17,867 nt of DNA from Methanosarcinales archaeon (GTDB lineage: Archaea > Halobacteriota > Methanosarcinia > DSM-18856 > Methermicoccaceae). Both the position numbers and the translations under genes were made by a program. Shown piece by piece: positions 7,840 through 14,306 of this stretch (position 1 is its first letter; every line of letters begins with the position of its first letter). Below the pieces are notes generated by a model. It was not told where the DNA came from, did no database searches, and saw nothing but the letters and a program-made list of their open reading frames with translations. The DNA is taken from the NCBI GenBank assembly GCA_003661015.1, contig QMVI01000007.1, forward strand, positions 1-17,867, given 5' to 3'.

Positions 7840-7898
7840 GTGTTATAGTTTTATCTTGAAAGAATATAAAAAAGTAAGTATGGAAGGGGGAAGTTTGA
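7840..7898. promoter_or_regulatory. Divergent promoters of the hydrolase and 91-residue-protein genes
   Basis: An AT-rich block at 7862-7873 reads as TTTATATTC on the minus strand and AATATAAAAAA on the plus strand. It is about 27 nt from the hydrolase ATG (leaderless) and about 32 nt from the plus-strand TTG at 7899. The plus-strand leader contains GGAAGGGGGAAG at 7882-7893 as probable ribosome binding site. One element may serve both directions. Confidence 0.5.
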
Positions 7899-8174
7899 TT
7901 GAAGATTATGAAGATTCACCCTTGTGGTGGTAAAGAACTATACAGTGCTGAGGCTCATACTGAGGAAATAAGAATCACAGAAGATGTGAAGGAGAGTTTT
8001 AAAAAATACTTTAAAGTCTTAGTTTCTCCAGACAATCAGTTCATGATGCTTGAGGACAAGAAGGGGTGCAGAATATTGATTTTTTCGACTGGAAGGATTG
8101 TCATAAGAATGGCAGAGTCTGAAGATGAGGTTAAAAAGTATTTCAGGATGGTAGAGGAGGCTTTCGTTAAATGA
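7899..8174 (+). CDS. 91-residue protein of unknown function, coupled to cysteine desulfurase
   Basis: I do not recognise this family with certainty. The protein is small, charged and soluble, with a helical middle (VKESFKKYFKVLV), two probable strands (FMMLEDKKGCRILIFSTG and RIVIRMA) and a C-terminal helix EDEVKKYFRMVEEAFVK. Two cysteines are present (CGG near residue 10 and GC near 57). The layout loosely recalls small archaeal proteins encoded near iron-sulfur assembly genes that end in a strand-turn-strand-helix, but this is a weak impression. Start is TTG 7899, supported by the purine-rich GGGGGAAG upstream; ATG 7908 is the alternative. The TGA overlaps the ATG of the cysteine desulfurase (ATGA), so translation is coupled and a role as partner or regulator of that enzyme is plausible. 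Confidence 0.75.
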   Translation: MKIMKIHPCGGKELYSAEAHTEEIRITEDVKESFKKYFKVLVSPDNQFMMLEDKKGCRILIFSTGRIVIRMAESEDEVKKYFRMVEEAFVK

Positions 8175-9385
8175 ATGTGGAAGAAATCCGCAAGGATTTC
8201 CCCATCCTGCTGGATAAACACAACAAAGAGCATAAGCCCATGATATACTTTGACAACGCCTGTATGAGTCTAAAACCAGAATGTGTGATATCTGAAATGC
8301 TTAGATACTACCATGAATTCTCGGCGTGCGGTGGGAGGTCTATACACTACCTTTCAAGAAGGGTGAGTGAAGAAGTTGAGAAGGCAAGAGAAGAGATAGC
8401 TTCCTTCTTTGGCTGTAAAGACGCAAGAGAGTTTGTGTTTGTGAAGAACACTACTGAAGCAATAAACCTCGTATCTTACGGTCTGAATCTCAAAAGAGGA
8501 GATGTTGTCCTAACATCAGACAAGGAACATAACTCCAACCTTGTCCCATGGCAGATGCTCTCAAAGAAGAAAGGAATAGAACACAGAATCGTGCCTACCC
8601 GTGAGGATAATACGCTCGACATAGAGGTTTTTGAGGAGTTTGTAAAAGGTGCTTCACTTGTTAGCATTGTACATACTTCAAACCTTGATGGATATACGAT
8701 GCCAGCAAAAGAGATAATAGAAATAGCACACGAACACGATGCACTTGTTCTGTTGGATGGTGCGCAAAGTGCACCGCACATGCCAATAGACCTGAAAAAA
8801 CTGGATGTTGATTTGTTTGCCTTCTCACTCCACAAAATGCTTGGACCCACGGGAGTGGGATGTCTTTATGGAAAGTATGAGATACTCAAAAAACTGGAGC
8901 CATTCATAACAGGGGGGGATACAGTCGATGACACAACATACACCTCAGCACAGTTCAAGGATGTGCCTTCAAAGTTCGAGGCTGGACTTGGAAACTATGC
9001 TGGATATGTTGGCGCTGGTGAGGCGATAAGATATCTCAAAAAAGTTGGGATGAAAAACATCCGTGAGCATGAAATCAAATTAAACAGAATAATCGACAGA
9101 GAGTTAAGGGAATTCGATGGTTTAAAGATAATCGGGCCTGAAGATGCTTCGTTGAGGGGGGGAATCACAAGCTTTGTGGTTGAAGGTATAGATTCGCATG
9201 ATATTGCCCTGATTTTAAGTGAGGGGTCAAGAATATTTGTTAGGTCAGGTGCATTCTGTGTACATTCGTGGTTCAACTCACGAAGGGTTCCCCCTGCACT
9301 GCGAGTTTCTCTTTACATCTACAACACCAAAGAGGAGTGCAAAATTTTCATTGAGAGGCTTAAAGAGGTGTTGAGTTTACTCTAA
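8171..9385 (+). CDS. Cysteine desulfurase (SufS/Csd-like, class V aminotransferase)
   Basis: This is a PLP enzyme that takes sulfur from cysteine as a persulfide for iron-sulfur clusters or thiolated molecules. In the 404 residues I see MIYFDNACMSLKP at 24-36, NTTEAINLV at 93-101, His120 in DKEHNSNLVPW (PLP stacking), LLDGAQSAPH with Asp196, and FSLHKMLGPTGVG with the PLP lysine at 222. RSGAFCVHSWFN carries the probable sulfur-accepting Cys363, and RVSLYIYNT lies near the end. The ATG at 8171 overlaps the stop of the preceding small gene. No SufBC, IscU or thiolation gene is in the window, so the sulfur acceptor is unknown. It could also be a selenocysteine-lyase-like relative. Confidence 0.9.
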   Translation: MNVEEIRKDFPILLDKHNKEHKPMIYFDNACMSLKPECVISEMLRYYHEFSACGGRSIHYLSRRVSEEVEKAREEIASFFGCKDAREFVFVKNTTEAINLVSYGLNLKRGDVVLTSDKEHNSNLVPWQMLSKKKGIEHRIVPTREDNTLDIEVFEEFVKGASLVSIVHTSNLDGYTMPAKEIIEIAHEHDALVLLDGAQSAPHMPIDLKKLDVDLFAFSLHKMLGPTGVGCLYGKYEILKKLEPFITGGDTVDDTTYTSAQFKDVPSKFEAGLGNYAGYVGAGEAIRYLKKVGMKNIREHEIKLNRIIDRELREFDGLKIIGPEDASLRGGITSFVVEGIDSHDIALILSEGSRIFVRSGAFCVHSWFNSRRVPPALRVSLYIYNTKEECKIFIERLKEVLSLL

Positions 9386-9422
9386 AATGTGGTACATCCT
9401 CTGCATCAGCCTCATGAATTTA

Positions 9423-10016
9423 TCAAGCCTCAACCTTCACAGATTTTATTTCTGTCCTTCTAACTTCCACCCTTCTCAGAGGATAGACAACCTTTGCTTC
9501 TCTGTAAAGAAGTGATGACAGCTTTCCTGAAAGTATCTCATAAATGAAGTCATCAAATGTTAATTCCTTTGATCTTTTTAGTATTATATCCTCCATAATT
9601 TTCCTGATAGCTTTTATCTGACTTGTATTGGCTCTCTTTATAGTAAAAGCAGAGGCTTTCACCCTTAAAACTCTCCCATCCTTCGTGGATACTAAAACAT
9701 TCACATCAACCTTGGAAGTCCTCCTTCGGATGAGAGAACGAATATAGTCTCTTGTCATATCATGCCCTATGAACTCTGTATTTGCATTCTCCCCGGCGAC
9801 ATCTATAACCTTAAACTTCAATTTAATATGCTGCTTTGACATATCTCCATCTATGTCGCCAAGCGTTGTTTCTATTGTCCTACCAATAACCAGTGAAGGG
9901 TCAGAGGCTATTGTCTCGCCCACTGGCTTGTAATCAAACTGAGGGGGAGCGAGAATTTTGTACCACTTCTTTGTCTTCCAAGTATCTACTTTTCTACCCC
10001 TTGAAACCTTTGCCAT
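9423..10016 (-). CDS. rps3ae: Ribosomal protein S3Ae (eS1)
   Basis: This is a small-subunit ribosomal protein of archaea and eukaryotes. The 197 residues begin MAKVSRGRKVDTWKTKKWYK, with ILAPPQFDYKPVGETIA, LVIGRTIETTLGDIDGD, FIGHDMTRDYIRSLIRRRTS and a C-terminal PLRRVEVRRTEI. Start ATG 10016 is supported by GGTGATC about 6 nt upstream; the frame is open further upstream but would overlap the preceding small gene. It is the last gene of the information-processing operon and meets the cysteine desulfurase gene end to end with 37 bases between them. Confidence 0.95.
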   Translation of the reverse strand: MAKVSRGRKVDTWKTKKWYKILAPPQFDYKPVGETIASDPSLVIGRTIETTLGDIDGDMSKQHIKLKFKVIDVAGENANTEFIGHDMTRDYIRSLIRRRTSKVDVNVLVSTKDGRVLRVKASAFTIKRANTSQIKAIRKIMEDIILKRSKELTFDDFIYEILSGKLSSLLYREAKVVYPLRRVEVRRTEIKSVKVEA

Positions 10017-10029
10017 ATTCTGATCACCT

Positions 10030-10200
10030 TCACGCAAGAGATTTCGGAGACCTCTTTATCTTTCTTCTCTTCTTGCCCTTCGATGTGTATCTCTGTGCAG
10101 GCCCAGGTTTGGTGTATATGCTATCTGACTCCGGAACAAGCCTTATCTTGCCTTTCCTGTTCTTTATTCTAACCCACTTAATACTCCCAGTTTTCCCCAT
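10030..10200 (-). CDS. 56-residue basic peptide between S27ae and S3Ae genes (DUF5350-like?)
   Basis: This is a short gene that is easy to miss. ATG 10200 is preceded by AGGTGAGC (within the end of the S27ae gene) and the TGA lies at 10030-10032, 13 nt before the S3Ae start, with the S3Ae ribosome binding site in between. The product begins MGKTGSIKWVRIKNRKGKIR, has an acidic patch PESD, then TKPGPAQRYTSKGKKRRKIK and ends SPKSLA. It is strongly basic and suits binding to RNA. It resembles the small euryarchaeal DUF5350 proteins as I remember them (MGKTG start, PGPNQRY-like motif); I cannot verify this here. Being inside a ribosomal operon with good signals makes it very likely translated and possibly ribosome-associated. 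Confidence 0.8.
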   Translation of the reverse strand: MGKTGSIKWVRIKNRKGKIRLVPESDSIYTKPGPAQRYTSKGKKRRKIKRSPKSLA

Positions 10201-10204
10201 CTGC

Positions 10205-10357
10205 TCACCTCTTTATAAACTCTGTGTATCCACATCTGCCACATGACCGCCTGTCCTTATGTTCGGCCAAGAAAATTCCTTCACCGCATCTTGGACACCA
10301 CTGTCTTTTTCTTATCAGCTTATCTCCCTTAATCTCATAGTAATCACTCACTCTCAT
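10205..10357 (-). CDS. rps27ae: Ribosomal protein S27ae (eS31)
   Basis: This is a small-subunit zinc-ribbon ribosomal protein of 50 residues. It begins MRVSDYYEIKGDKLIRKRQW, and the ribbon cysteines are Cys21 and Cys24 (CPRC) and Cys39 and Cys42 (CGRC), followed by GYTEFIKR. As usual in archaea there is no ubiquitin fusion. The ATG at 10357 overlaps the end of the S24e gene by 14 bases, and GGTGAAGGAG lies just upstream. The stop is TGA at 10205-10207, only 4 nt before the next ATG. Confidence 0.95.
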   Translation of the reverse strand: MRVSDYYEIKGDKLIRKRQWCPRCGEGIFLAEHKDRRSCGRCGYTEFIKR

Positions 10358-10727
10358 CTTGCTCCTTCACCTCTTCATTCTCATTTTCTTGATTTTCTTG
10401 TTCTTGTTCATTTTCCTCTTCTTCTGAAACCTCGCCCTCCTCCATATCCCTAATGTTCCTTTCTATGATATGCTCAAGCTCAATCTCCTTCACTTTCTCT
10501 GGACTCTCATAAACTTTTGCATAGCCCAACACTTCTCGTTTGCCAAATATTGTCTCCATTCTGTCAAGCACTAACAAATCATCCTTAGTGTCAAGAAGTG
10601 CCAAAAGCTTTTTCCTTACTTCCTTCCTCGAGGGGGTTGCTCCATCTGTTGCTATTCTGAATTTTATCTCCCTTCTTGAAAGAAGATCATTTTTTCTATC
10701 CTCAAGTATCTCAATCTCCATACCCAT
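10344..10727 (-). CDS. rps24e: Ribosomal protein S24e with a long acidic C-terminal tail
   Basis: This is a small-subunit ribosomal protein. From ATG 10727 it has 127 residues: MGMEIEILEDRKNDLLSRRE, an ATDGATPSRKEVRKKL segment, then DDLLVLDRMETIFGKREVLG and YAKVYESPEKVKEIE, all typical of S24e. The last 35 or so residues are almost only Glu, Asn, Gln, Asp and Ser, an acidic low-complexity tail unusual for a ribosomal protein. The start was chosen because the strong site GGAGGTGG lies 5 nt before it; upstream GTG/ATG codons at 10751/10748 would place that site inside the gene. ATG 10721 is the other possibility. Confidence 0.93.
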   Translation of the reverse strand: MGMEIEILEDRKNDLLSRREIKFRIATDGATPSRKEVRKKLLALLDTKDDLLVLDRMETIFGKREVLGYAKVYESPEKVKEIELEHIIERNIRDMEEGEVSEEEENEQEQENQENENEEVKEQDESE

Positions 10728-10761
10728 ATATCCACCTCCAAAGCTCATCACTTGGATTTGG

Positions 10762-11274
10762 CTACTCCATCATCTCCATTATCTCCTTCATCCTCGTTTT
10801 GAGAGACTCGCTTACGAAGAGAGCCACATATCCCTCCTCTGGCTGTCCATAGAGTACAAGACTCCCCTCCGGGACGAGCAACGATACTGGCAAGACAGCT
10901 AAATCCTCTTCCCCATTTATAAATATTCGTGTCTTCTTTCCCTCTCGGAGAGTACTGATGATTGTCAGGATGAGCTCACGTGTTATTGTGGCTGGAGGAT
11001 TGCACACTTCAACACGCTCAAAAAGTGGATGGTTTGTTCCATCCAGTATTTCATCAGATACTTTCTTTCTTTGAGAGCGTGCATCAACAAAGCATATGTC
11101 TGGAACTATGCCTTCTTTCAGTATGTTGTAGGTTATGATGTCTCCAACGGATACCAACATCACGGGTTTGTACTTTTCAACGATGGGGCGGACTTCTCCT
11201 TTGAAAACCGGTCCCACTGGTTTTCTCAGAGTTTCTCTAAGCCAGTTTGGTAGCTTTGCTATTGTCTCACACAC
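10762..11274 (-). CDS. GTP-dependent dephospho-CoA kinase (DUF359)
   Basis: This enzyme performs the last step of archaeal coenzyme A synthesis, phosphorylating dephospho-CoA with GTP; DUF359 was shown to be this kinase. The 170 residues contain KPVGPVFKG, MLVSVGDIITYNILKEGIVP, ICFVDARSQRKK, VCNPPATITRELI, FINGEEDLAVLPVSLLVPEG and LYGQPEEGYV, the expected series. The start is GTG 11274, with GGTGCGAT upstream inside the end of spt4. The stop is TAG at 10762-10764, the only TAG among visible gene ends. If TAG is sense here, the protein gains 17 residues, ending at TGA 10711-10713 inside S24e. Confidence 0.9.
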   Translation of the reverse strand: MCETIAKLPNWLRETLRKPVGPVFKGEVRPIVEKYKPVMLVSVGDIITYNILKEGIVPDICFVDARSQRKKVSDEILDGTNHPLFERVEVCNPPATITRELILTIISTLREGKKTRIFINGEEDLAVLPVSLLVPEGSLVLYGQPEEGYVALFVSESLKTRMKEIMEMME

Positions 11275-11457
11275 TTATCGCACCTTCAGAGCATATTTAC
11301 CTGGTACTTTTATGCCCATCTTCTGGGCAATTTTTGAATTAGACGGATCTATGATTATTAAATATCCGCTCCAATCAGAGCTTGTTGGAGCATTACAAAC
11401 CACACATACCTCTCCTTCAACAATTGCATGACATTCTTTACATGCTTTTTCTTTCAT
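11275..11457 (-). CDS. spt4: Transcription elongation factor Spt4 (RpoE2)
   Basis: Spt4 is the small zinc-binding partner of Spt5, together binding the RNA polymerase clamp and raising processivity. The 60 residues start MKEKACKECHAIVEGEVCVV, with a four-cysteine zinc site (Cys6, Cys9, Cys18, Cys21), then DWSGYLIIIDP, SKIAQKMG and PGKYALKVR. Size and motifs match archaeal Spt4. The ATG overlaps the TGA of rpo7 (ATGA) and the next gene begins 1 nt after its TAA, so the three are strongly coupled. Confidence 0.95.
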   Translation of the reverse strand: MKEKACKECHAIVEGEVCVVCNAPTSSDWSGYLIIIDPSNSKIAQKMGIKVPGKYALKVR

Positions 11458-12014
11458 GCAACTTCCTCCTTCTTCCTCTCTTCTTCGAGCTGTTCATACT
11501 TTCCAAGACCTACCTGTCTCATTGTCAGACCTATCTTGCTCTCTCTTGGGTCTCTCTCGTTGAGAGAGAGAGCGACAACCCGCACTCTAACTTTATCACC
11601 CTCAGATATGGAGAGTTTTGTGTCCTTTGCAACAAGTCTTGCTTTCTTTGAGTCATAAGACATGAAATCACTTGTTATTTGGCTTATATGAAGCAGTCCA
11701 TCCATTGGACCAATACTCACAAAGGCACCAAACTCAACAACCTCAACCACGATTCCGTCAATAACTTCCTGAAGCACTGGCTGAAATACGAGAGCTTCGA
11801 ATGTGGTATCGTAATACACAGCTCCATCACCAAAAAGAATATGACCATCACCAATTTCAACTATGTCCAGTATAGACACTATCATTCCCAGATGTCTGTC
11901 TATTCTTCCCTCCAGCTTCTCCCTCAGAGCCCTTGATACAGAAATCTCTATATCCTCCCCAAGTTCTGTGGGGGGAACTCTAACTGTATCATAGAGAACA
12001 CATTTTTTATACAT
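11454..12014 (-). CDS. rpo7: RNA polymerase subunit Rpo7 (RpoE1, Rpb7 homologue)
   Basis: Rpo7 forms the polymerase stalk with Rpo4. From ATG 12014 it has 186 residues, beginning MYKKCVLYDTVRVPPTELGE as family members do. The N-terminal half has KLEGRIDRHLGMIVSILDIV, and the C-terminal S1 RNA-binding domain includes DGIVVEVVEFGAFVSIGPMD and GLLHISQI. The frame is open to an ATG at 12056 overlapping the PIN gene stop, but the family start and a TATA-like TTTATATC about 28 nt upstream favour 12014. Within the gene an 8-bp perfect inverted repeat (11551-11569) encodes LSLNER. Confidence 0.94.
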   Translation of the reverse strand: MYKKCVLYDTVRVPPTELGEDIEISVSRALREKLEGRIDRHLGMIVSILDIVEIGDGHILFGDGAVYYDTTFEALVFQPVLQEVIDGIVVEVVEFGAFVSIGPMDGLLHISQITSDFMSYDSKKARLVAKDTKLSISEGDKVRVRVVALSLNERDPRESKIGLTMRQVGLGKYEQLEEERKKEEVA

Positions 12015-12038
12015 ACTAAGCCCACACACATTAAGAAG

Positions 12039-12046
12039 ATATAAAG
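12039..12046 (-). promoter_or_regulatory. TATA-like element upstream of rpo7 (leaderless internal promoter)
   Basis: TTTATATC on the minus strand is centred about 28 nt before the rpo7 ATG at 12014. It overlaps the end of the PIN gene. The spacing fits transcription starting at the start codon, and no good ribosome binding site precedes that ATG. It would give rpo7-to-S3Ae a promoter separate from that of aIF2 gamma. Confidence 0.45.
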
Positions 12047-12052
12047 ACTTTT

Positions 12053-12427
12053 TCATAGAAAGTCAAGATGGCTCAGCCCCCTCATACTTACCACATCTAT
12101 CCCTTTCTTTTTAGCTTTGATTCTCAACTCTCTATCATTTGTCGCTATCGCACTTCCTAAATCCATAGCAAGTTCAATTATTAGGTTATCAATATCCTCT
12201 CCAGCCCCTTCTATCCTCTTGCACATTGACGCCAGCTCAAGACCTACCTTTGCTGCAATCCTTTCCTTCCCCTTCTTTTTCTCAACACATTTTTTCAGCT
12301 CCCTAAAAACTCCGTCTGGAACCAAAAAATCTGTGAATCCCAATCTCTCGAGTTCTCTAAAGATGTCAATGCCATGAATGTGGGGTGTCATTAAAATGCT
12401 CGTGTCAAGAATTATCTTCCCTGTCAT
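12053..12427 (-). CDS. PIN-domain nuclease, FCF1-like (rRNA processing)
   Basis: This is a 124-residue PIN-fold protein beginning MTGKIILDTSILMTP. Probable metal-binding acidic residues are Asp8 (LDTSIL), Glu43 (FRELKK), Asp80 and Asp98 (ATNDREL). It matches the archaeal FCF1/Utp23-like group regularly found between aIF2 gamma and rpo7, suggesting a part in rRNA or RNA maturation rather than a VapC toxin; no antitoxin gene is adjacent. The ATG at 12427 overlaps the TGA of aIF2 gamma (ATGA), and its TGA overlaps a further ATG. The upstream in-frame extension to 12514 lies inside aIF2 gamma and is rejected. Confidence 0.9.
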   Translation of the reverse strand: MTGKIILDTSILMTPHIHGIDIFRELERLGFTDFLVPDGVFRELKKCVEKKKGKERIAAKVGLELASMCKRIEGAGEDIDNLIIELAMDLGSAIATNDRELRIKAKKKGIDVVSMRGLSHLDFL

Positions 12428-13665
12428 TTTTTCTTCAGAATTCCATAACCTATTAGTCTCCATCTCGAGCCAATTCTTCTTGATATTGCAATTCTTGCCC
12501 CTTCTTCTGCACACACAGGTCTCTTCAGTTTAATGGTTGTTATGAATTTACCCTTGCTCTCCCTTGCACTGGTTACAACACCAACAGTTGTTGCGGTTCC
12601 AACGTTCAGCATGAGAGGTTCCCTCGTCGATATCGGTTCAACTTCGAACTCGTCTGCAGTCCCAACAACCCTCTCGAGAAGTGTTAGCTCCATATCGAAT
12701 TCGTCCCACACTGGAGGGAGGGTATCTATCTCGCCAGCGATCTGTCCAGCAAGAGAGTCGCCCTTCGTGAGATAAGGGTCAAGTAGTGTACCAAGTGCTA
12801 TAAGTCCTCCCGGAGTAGCCTCTTCAAGGCTTTCATTTCCAGCCATTATACTCGTTATTGTGGTCTTCAGAGGTTTCCATTTCGTTGTACCTTCTGCCTC
12901 TATCTTTATCCCTGGTCTTATCTCAATTTCTTGTCCAACTCTGAACTTTCCCTGAGAAAGACTTCCGCCAATCACACCGCCCATTATCTTTTCAAGTGGT
13001 GTTCCTGGCTTGTTAACATCGAAAGAGCGGGCGATGTACATCCTAGCAGGCTTTGACATATCTCTTTCTGGTTCTGGAATCTCATCAAGCAAGGTCTTTA
13101 TCAAAACATCTATGTTCACCTTCTGTTGAGCAGATACCGGCACGATAGGGGCATTTTCAGCAACCGTTCCCTTAACAAATTCCTTTATCTGATGATAATG
13201 CTCAAGAAGTTGCTCTTTATCAACAATATCTATCTTGTTCTGCACTATCACTATATTTTTCACACCAACGATATTGAGAGCCATGAGGTGTTCTTTTGTC
13301 TGGTGTTGGGGGCAAGGCTCATTGGCTGCTATCACGAGAACAGCACCATCCATTATGGCGGCTCCGGATAACATCGTAGCCATCAGAGTCTCATGTCCGG
13401 GCGAATCAACAAACGAGACTTTTCTTAGAAATTCTGTTTCCACATCATGCACCGGGCACTTTTTCTCCACCATATAACACTCTGGGTCAGGGCATAGTGG
13501 GCACTTCCTAAACTCCGTATCGGCATATCCAAGCCTTATCGATATTCCTCTCTTGATTTCCTCACTGTGTCTGTCTGTCCAGACCCCTGACATCGCTGCG
13601 ACTAAGGTTGTTTTCCCATGGTCAACATGCCCTACCATCCCTATGTTAAGGGTCGGCTGTCTCAA
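12424..13665 (-). CDS. Translation initiation factor aIF2 gamma subunit
   Basis: This is the GTPase subunit of the aIF2 complex, which brings initiator Met-tRNA to the small ribosomal subunit. It has about 413 residues with G1 GHVDHGKTT near 12-20, the switch region TDRHSEEIKRGISI, a zinc knuckle FRKCPLCPDPEC with a further KKCPVH, G3 DSPGHE, G4 QNKIDI, G5 SAQQ, and two beta-barrel domains (for example ARSFDVNKPGTP, GGVIGGSLSQG). Two starts are possible: GTG 13671 and TTG 13665. The site GAGGTG (13674-13679) is 2 nt from the first and 8 nt from the second, which favours TTG. It is the first gene of the information-processing operon. Confidence 0.95.
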   Translation of the reverse strand: MRQPTLNIGMVGHVDHGKTTLVAAMSGVWTDRHSEEIKRGISIRLGYADTEFRKCPLCPDPECYMVEKKCPVHDVETEFLRKVSFVDSPGHETLMATMLSGAAIMDGAVLVIAANEPCPQHQTKEHLMALNIVGVKNIVIVQNKIDIVDKEQLLEHYHQIKEFVKGTVAENAPIVPVSAQQKVNIDVLIKTLLDEIPEPERDMSKPARMYIARSFDVNKPGTPLEKIMGGVIGGSLSQGKFRVGQEIEIRPGIKIEAEGTTKWKPLKTTITSIMAGNESLEEATPGGLIALGTLLDPYLTKGDSLAGQIAGEIDTLPPVWDEFDMELTLLERVVGTADEFEVEPISTREPLMLNVGTATTVGVVTSARESKGKFITTIKLKRPVCAEEGARIAISRRIGSRWRLIGYGILKKK

Positions 13666-13673
13666 TCTCACTC

Positions 13674-13710
13674 CACCTCTTGCATCCCTTCAAGCCTAAT
13701 TCCTTTTATA
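13674..13710 (-). promoter_or_regulatory. Promoter and ribosome binding site of the aIF2 gamma operon
   Basis: TATAAAAG on the minus strand (13703-13710) is the clearest TATA box in the window. With the usual 26-27 nt spacing, transcription would start near 13680, just before GAGGTG at 13674-13679. This drives the long minus-strand operon down to S3Ae. The distance to the end of the upstream protease gene is short, so some readthrough from it is possible. Confidence 0.6.
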
Positions 13711-13718
13711 GTTAATGG

Positions 13719-14306
13719 TTATTCTTTCATAAACCTCTCAAGCTCGTATCTCTCTCTTTTAGCTCTTAAATATGAGAGATAATGTCTGACGATAAACACG
13801 AGCATAAAAAACGATGACGCTGGAAGTAAAAACCCAATGATTTTCAAGGTTGTTTTGCTTGGTATTCTGATACTTTTTGGATTCATAACATCCCCAAGTT
13901 TATTGGTGTCTTGAAGTCCTAAAGTGTGTCCAAACTCATGTATGGCGACCATTTTGAGTACTCTTTTTCCATATAGCCACCATTTCAATCCATTACCAAA
14001 GTATTCAAGAACTATCTCCTTACGCGAAGTATCCACAATGACGTATCCACCTCTCCCACCAAATTCTCCTTTGCCATTGATGTCCTCTGCCCATCTAACA
14101 ACTATATCTGCATCATTTACATTCTCAACAATATTAAAGCTAACAGAACGATGTTTTTCCCAGTACTTCATAGCATCCAGTATAACCTGTTCGTGATTTG
14201 GGTCTGAATGCTCGATGTACACATCTATCGGTGCCCCCATATTGACATCTGCAAACGAGACAACACCAGAAAGTAAAAGACAGATAACAACAATTGCCCT
14301 GCTCAT
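13719..14306 (-). CDS. Exported membrane-anchored metzincin-like zinc protease
   Basis: This 195-residue protein has a likely signal peptide (MSRAIVVICLLLSGVVSFAD), a matrixin-like domain of about 120 residues, a hydrophobic segment at about 155-173 (KIIGFLLPASSFFMLVFIV) and a short basic tail. The zinc motif is HEFGHTLGLQD (His123, Glu124, His127, Asp133), followed by a Met-turn-like VMNP at 140-143. A third ligand of Asp instead of His recalls snapalysin-type metzincins. The catalytic domain is predicted outside the cell and the tail inside. It begins inside the stop of the ArcS-like gene (ATGA), so the two are coupled. Substrate unknown; there is no long propeptide, which is unusual for a secreted protease. 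Confidence 0.8.
   Translation of the reverse strand: MSRAIVVICLLLSGVVSFADVNMGAPIDVYIEHSDPNHEQVILDAMKYWEKHRSVSFNIVENVNDADIVVRWAEDINGKGEFGGRGGYVIVDTSRKEIVLEYFGNGLKWWLYGKRVLKMVAIHEFGHTLGLQDTNKLGDVMNPKSIRIPSKTTLKIIGFLLPASSFFMLVFIVRHYLSYLRAKRERYELERFMKE

Noticed and set aside
11428..11658. Open frames antisense to rpo7 and spt4
   Set aside because: They are shadows of clearly recognised genes, rich in Ser/Phe/Leu as expected for the antisense of charged coding sequence.
12015..12056. Upstream ATG 12056 as rpo7 start
   Set aside because: It adds 14 residues not seen in the family, and the TATA-like element at 12039-12046 lies inside that extension.
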